64,000 nt of DNA, from positions 1,116,001-1,180,000 of the forward strand of contig CP089453.1 in assembly GCA_026636295.1 (NCBI GenBank), written 5' to 3'. Positions 60,501 to 64,000 of this stretch are shown here, piece after piece. Both the position numbers and the translations under genes were made by a program. Source of the stretch: Medakamo hakoo. Lineage: Eukaryota; Chlorophyta; Trebouxiophyceae; Coccomyxaceae. Positions within the stretch are counted from its first letter, which is position 1; the number at the start of each line of letters is the position of its first letter. The notes under the pieces are model-generated. The model saw only the letters and a list, made by a program, of their open reading frames with translations. It did not search any database and was not told the origin of the DNA.

Positions 60501-63330
60501 CCACGGGCGCCACGCCGTCCTCAACTTCCCGGAGGGGCCGCCGCCTGAAGCTGTGGCGGCCCTGGCGGCGGCGTCGGGTGCGCGCCGCCCGGGCGGCGCG
60601 CCGTCCGCGGCTGCCGCGGCCGCTGCCGCGTTTGCGGCTGACCAGGCCCGCCGCGGCACGACCGCTGGCGAGTCGGCCGAGTCGGAGGGCGCCGACGAAG
60701 CGCCCGGGCCGTTGGCCGGTGCCGGTGATGGCGCTGGGTCCCGCCCGCGCCCGCGCCCGGCGCCGGCTGCCGCCCGCCCCGCGTCGGCCGTCTCCTGGTC
60801 CACGGACGGTGGCGAAGCCGTCGTCCCGCCGCCGGCCGGCCTCGCGCCGGTGGCGGGCGGCCACGGCGGTGTGGGCGGGGCTGGCACGGCCGACGACCCG
60901 ACCCCACGCTCCGAGCTGCGCCGGCCCGGCGCTGGCGCCGTCGCCAAACCCGGCGGCGGCGGCGGCGGCGGCGGCCGCGTCGTCGCGGGCCTGCTGCGCT
61001 CGCTGGGCGCGGCCGCCGCCGCGGGCGGCGCGGCGTCCGACTCTGACGCGGGCGGCGCCACGCCCACCGCCGCGGATGCGGCCGCCCGGCGCCGGGCGCG
61101 CAAGCCGTCTCGCGTCTATTCGGCTGCCGGTGAAGGCCCGGCCCAGTACGGCGCCACGGCCGCGGGCGCCCAAGCCGCGGCGGCGGCGGCGGCCGCCGTC
61201 AAGGCGGCCCCGGCTCCCATCCCGGCCCGCGCGTCCCGCCCGCCGCGCGCGGCCGCGGCCGGCGCGGCCGCCGCCGTCCAGGCCGCCCTGGGCGCCGGCA
61301 TCCCGCCGCCCTCCCCGCCCCGCCCCGCGCCCGCGGCGCCGCCGCTGCCCGCGCACACGTCTGCCGTCGGCGACGGCGCGGCCAAGCTCGTCGCGGCCCT
61401 GGCCGCGGCGTCGGCGCCGCCGCCGCCGCCGCCGGGCTCTGGCCCGCCGCCCTCCCGCTTCCGGGGCACGACCTGGCTGGAGCGCGAGCGCAAGTGGCTG
61501 GCCCGCGTCTGGGACGGCACCCGCCAGATCGTCATCGGCCGCTTCGAACGGGAGGAAGACGCGGCGGTGGCGCACGACCGGGAGGCCCTGCGCCTGCGCG
61601 GCCCGGGCGCGGCCGTCAACTTCCCCGAACTGCGCGCGGTCTACTGCCCGGGCGCGGGTGGCGCGGGGCCCGCGGGAGCGGGTGCGTGCGGTGCGGCCGC
61701 GTCCGCCCCGGCCGCGGCCGCCACGCTGGCGGCTTTGACCGCCGCGGCGGGCGTGCCGGCGCCGCCCGCGCCCGCGCACGCCGCGTGCACGCCCCAGGCC
61801 GCGGTCGAGGCCGCGGCCAAAGCCCTGGCCGACGCCCTGGCCGCCGTCCAGAAGCAGCAGGTGCCGGGCACGGCCGCGCCCGGCCCGCCGCCACACCCGC
61901 CTCCGCCGGCGTCGGACGACCCGGACGCGGACGAGTCGGACGCCCTGGCCGCCGCCGACGCGGATGCGCTCGCGTCGCTGGCCGACGCCGCGGGCGCGGC
62001 GGCCTCGCCCACGCGCGCCAAGACGTCCCGCTTCCGCGGCGTCTGCCTCAACTCGGCGACGGGCCGCTGGATCGCCTTCCTGGACAAGTCCGTCAAGCGC
62101 GGCCGGTACGTCGGCTCCTTCTTCACGGAAGAGGACGCGGCGCGGGCGTACGACGACGCGGCGTACCGCGTGTACGGACCCGGGGCCGCGCTGAACTGGC
62201 CGCTGGTGGCCGGGCCGGACGGCGGCCTCCTGCCCCCGCCGCCGCCGCCGCCGGGCGCCACCCAGCCGGGCGGCCACAAGGGCTCCTCCCAATACCGCGG
62301 CGTCTCCCGCCACGAGCGGACGGGCAAGTGGGAGGTCCGCGTCTGGGCCGCGGGCAAACAAAACTTTGTGGGGTCGTTTGACGACGAGGCGGCCGCGGGC
62401 CGGGCGTACGACGCGGCCGTGCTGCGCCGGTCGGGCCGGGCGGACGCCCGCCTGTTGGCGCGGCTCAACTTCCCCGAAGAAGTCGTCGCCCGCCGGGCGG
62501 CCGCGGCCGCGCGCGCGAGTGGCGTGGCGGGCGCGGAGGAAGAAGGCGGCGCGCCCGCCGACCCGACCACCGCTGCCCCTCCCGCCGCCGCGTCCGCCCA
62601 GCCCCGGTCCGGCACGTCCTCCCGCTACCGGGGCGTCTCCCTGAACAAGTCGGCGGGCCGGTGGGAGGCCCGCCTCCACGACCGGGGGCGCAACCATTAC
62701 ATCGGCTCGTTCGACGACGAGGGCTCGGCCGCCCGCGCCTTTGACGCCGCCGCCCTGGCGCTGCGCGGTTCCGCCGCGCCCACCAACTTTCCGGCGGACG
62801 AGTACAGCCCGGCCGATTTGGCCGCCGCCCGCGCTCGCCTGGGCTTGGCCGCCGCCGCCGCCGTCGCGACGGCCGCGACGGCTGCGGCCGCGCGCGCGTT
62901 TGGCGGCGGGCCGGGCGGCGTGGGCGTGCCCCCGCCGCAGCCGCCGCCGCCCGCGTCCCGGCCGGTGACGGCTGGGCCGGCGCCGCCGCCCGCCACGCCC
63001 GCCGCGGACGGTGGACATGCTGCGGACGCTGGTGCAGCGGCGCCGGCGCCCGCTGCATGGGGCGGGAAGCGCCCGCGCTCTGCCGCGACGACGGCGGCGG
63101 CGGCGGCCGCCCCGCCGCCCACGGCCGCCGCCACCATCACGGTGGTTGGCGGCGGCGGTGAGGCGGACGCCAAACGTGCGCGCTTGGACTCGGCGGGCGG
63201 CGTGCCGCGGGCTGCCCTGCCCCTGCCGGGCGGGACGGTGCTGACGGTCGGTGGTGGCGCGGCCGCCCCGCCGCCGCCGACGGTGACGCCCGCGCCAGCG
63301 CCGGCGGGGCCGGGCGTCAAGGCCGAATGA
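57514..63330 (+). CDS. Eight-AP2-domain putative transcription factor
   Basis: Two main exons end at 59496 (donor GTACGC) and resume at 59603, running to a stop at 63330. The protein is about 1,800-1,900 residues. Eight AP2 domains start near 58153 (degenerate), 58661, 59243 (degenerate), 60358, 61453, 62026, 62287 and 62620. Examples are SAYRGVSWNSNCGKW then LGYFEDEAAAARAYD; SQYRGVSRHERTGKW then VGSFDDEAAAGRAYD; and SRYRGVSLNKSAGRW then IGSFDDEGSAARAFD. The YRG and RAYD elements of AP2/ERF domains are kept in most. Linkers are long Ala/Pro/Gly runs. The 5' end is unresolved: ATG at 57514 opens a frame (MTDEARIEGAKRALSPP) ending at 57753, whereas the AP2 frame has its first ATG at 57813. A one-base difference in the C run at 57728-57734, or an intron ending at 57812, could connect them. 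Confidence 0.85.
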
Positions 63331-64000
63331 GGGGCGGAAACAAACAAGCACCAATGACTGAACAAACAAAGGGCGTATAGAGTGCGTGCGTGTATGGGTG
63401 TGTTCTGTGTGTGTGTGTGTCTTTCTTACAAAAGCGAGTGCGTGTGCTTTTTACGGGATGGAGAGAGAATGAGAGAGAGAGAGAGAGAGTGCGCGCGTCA
63501 AAAAGAGTGTTTTGCCCTCCTTTTATGTACGGTGTGAGAGGGTCTGGAGAGAGAGCGTGTGTGTGTGTGTGTGCGTGTGTGTCTGGAACACCGCCCTGCA
63601 TTCTGGCGTGGTCGTGAAAAGAGAGTGGAGTGTGTGATGAAGGAAAAAAAAAACAACGCTCATCCATCCATCTCCACCGACGGAAATACCGGGGCATCGT
63701 GCACGCACACAGAAAAGGGGGCCCTGACGACACGCTCTCTTCTGCCTCCTCAGCCCCGCCTCCTCCGCCCGCTTCCCTCCCCAAAACGCAGCACCCGCTC
63801 GGTGTGAGCGAGGTAAGTCCCAGGCGGCGGGCGAGTGTCTTGGGCATGTGTACCGTCACCGCGCGCAGTCCGCCCGCCCTCATCCCCCCCGCCCCCCGCC
63901 TCCTGTCCATTGCCGCCGTGCACAAACAGCCACGAACCGACCGTCTCCTTCCACGTGCCGCGCAGGGCGCGCCCACCGGGGAGGCGGAGCATGGGTGCGC
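63331..64000. other. 3' flank of the AP2 gene and right window edge
   Basis: Contains GT-rich (63404-63420, 63556-63582) and GA-rich (63459-63490) simple repeats. A minus-strand frame at 63750-63992 (LRLPGGRALRGTWKETVGSW near its start) could be the end of a gene lying beyond the window, but no family was recognised. Confidence 0.35.

Noticed and set aside
59569-63369. Minus-strand open frame of about 1,270 codons
   Set aside because: Shadow of the AP2 gene, made of Arg/Gly/Ala runs. The plus strand has eight recognisable domains.

Overview
This window looks like nuclear DNA of a GC-rich green alga (Chlorophyta). By eye it is about 70% GC. Genes lie on both strands, often divergent or tail-to-tail with a few hundred bases between them. 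Introns are short, mostly 80-250 nt, with donors of the type GTGCGT, GTGAGN or GTACGN and pyrimidine-rich acceptors ending in CAG. There are no bacterial operons, and I recognise no mobile element and no tRNA or rRNA gene. The gene set indicates a photosynthetic eukaryote of the green lineage: a Mg-chelatase H subunit resembling the second algal paralogue (CHLH2), the singlet-oxygen signalling protein EXECUTER, a digalactosyldiacylglycerol synthase, an AUX1/LAX-type carrier, an SnRK2-like kinase and an AP2-domain protein. SAS-6 indicates centrioles or basal bodies, so probably a flagellate or a lineage that recently was one.

Layout. 1-9.4 kb: TMEM50-like membrane protein (+), NDUFS5-like complex I subunit (-), RBBP5/Swd1 COMPASS subunit (+), an unnamed membrane protein (-), TDP1 (+), SnRK2-like kinase (-). 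9.4-22 kb: SDA1 (+), DCC-family thioredoxin-fold protein (+), tripeptidyl peptidase II (-), peroxiredoxin-like protein (+), CWC25 splicing factor (+), an HhH-motif protein (-). 22-33.4 kb: sterol delta-7 reductase (+), an unrecognised ORF (-), class I O-methyltransferase (+), VASt-domain protein (-), AUX1-like carrier (-), Rab5 GTPase (+), spermidine-synthase-fold protein (-). 33.7-50 kb, all on the minus strand: EXECUTER, a tiny PAM2-motif protein, SAS-6, POP5, an F-box/LRR protein, a RING-H2 protein, DGD synthase, RFC4. 50.5-64 kb: glycine-rich protein (+), CHLH2-like subunit (-), a hairpin-bearing intergenic region, and a protein of about 1,800 residues with eight AP2 domains (+).

Most genes are independent housekeeping units, not a pathway cluster. 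Several plastid functions (chlorophyll synthesis, galactolipid synthesis, singlet-oxygen response) do fall in the right-hand 30 kb. The least ordinary items are the eight-AP2 protein, the CHLH2-like subunit with a long extra N-terminal region, two candidate GC-AG introns, two perfect fold-back hairpins between CHLH2 and the AP2 gene, the PAM2 miniprotein, and a low-GC non-coding island at about 39.0-39.5 kb. Exon boundaries were placed by hand from reading frames, splice signals and remembered family sequences. No alignment or transcript data were available.
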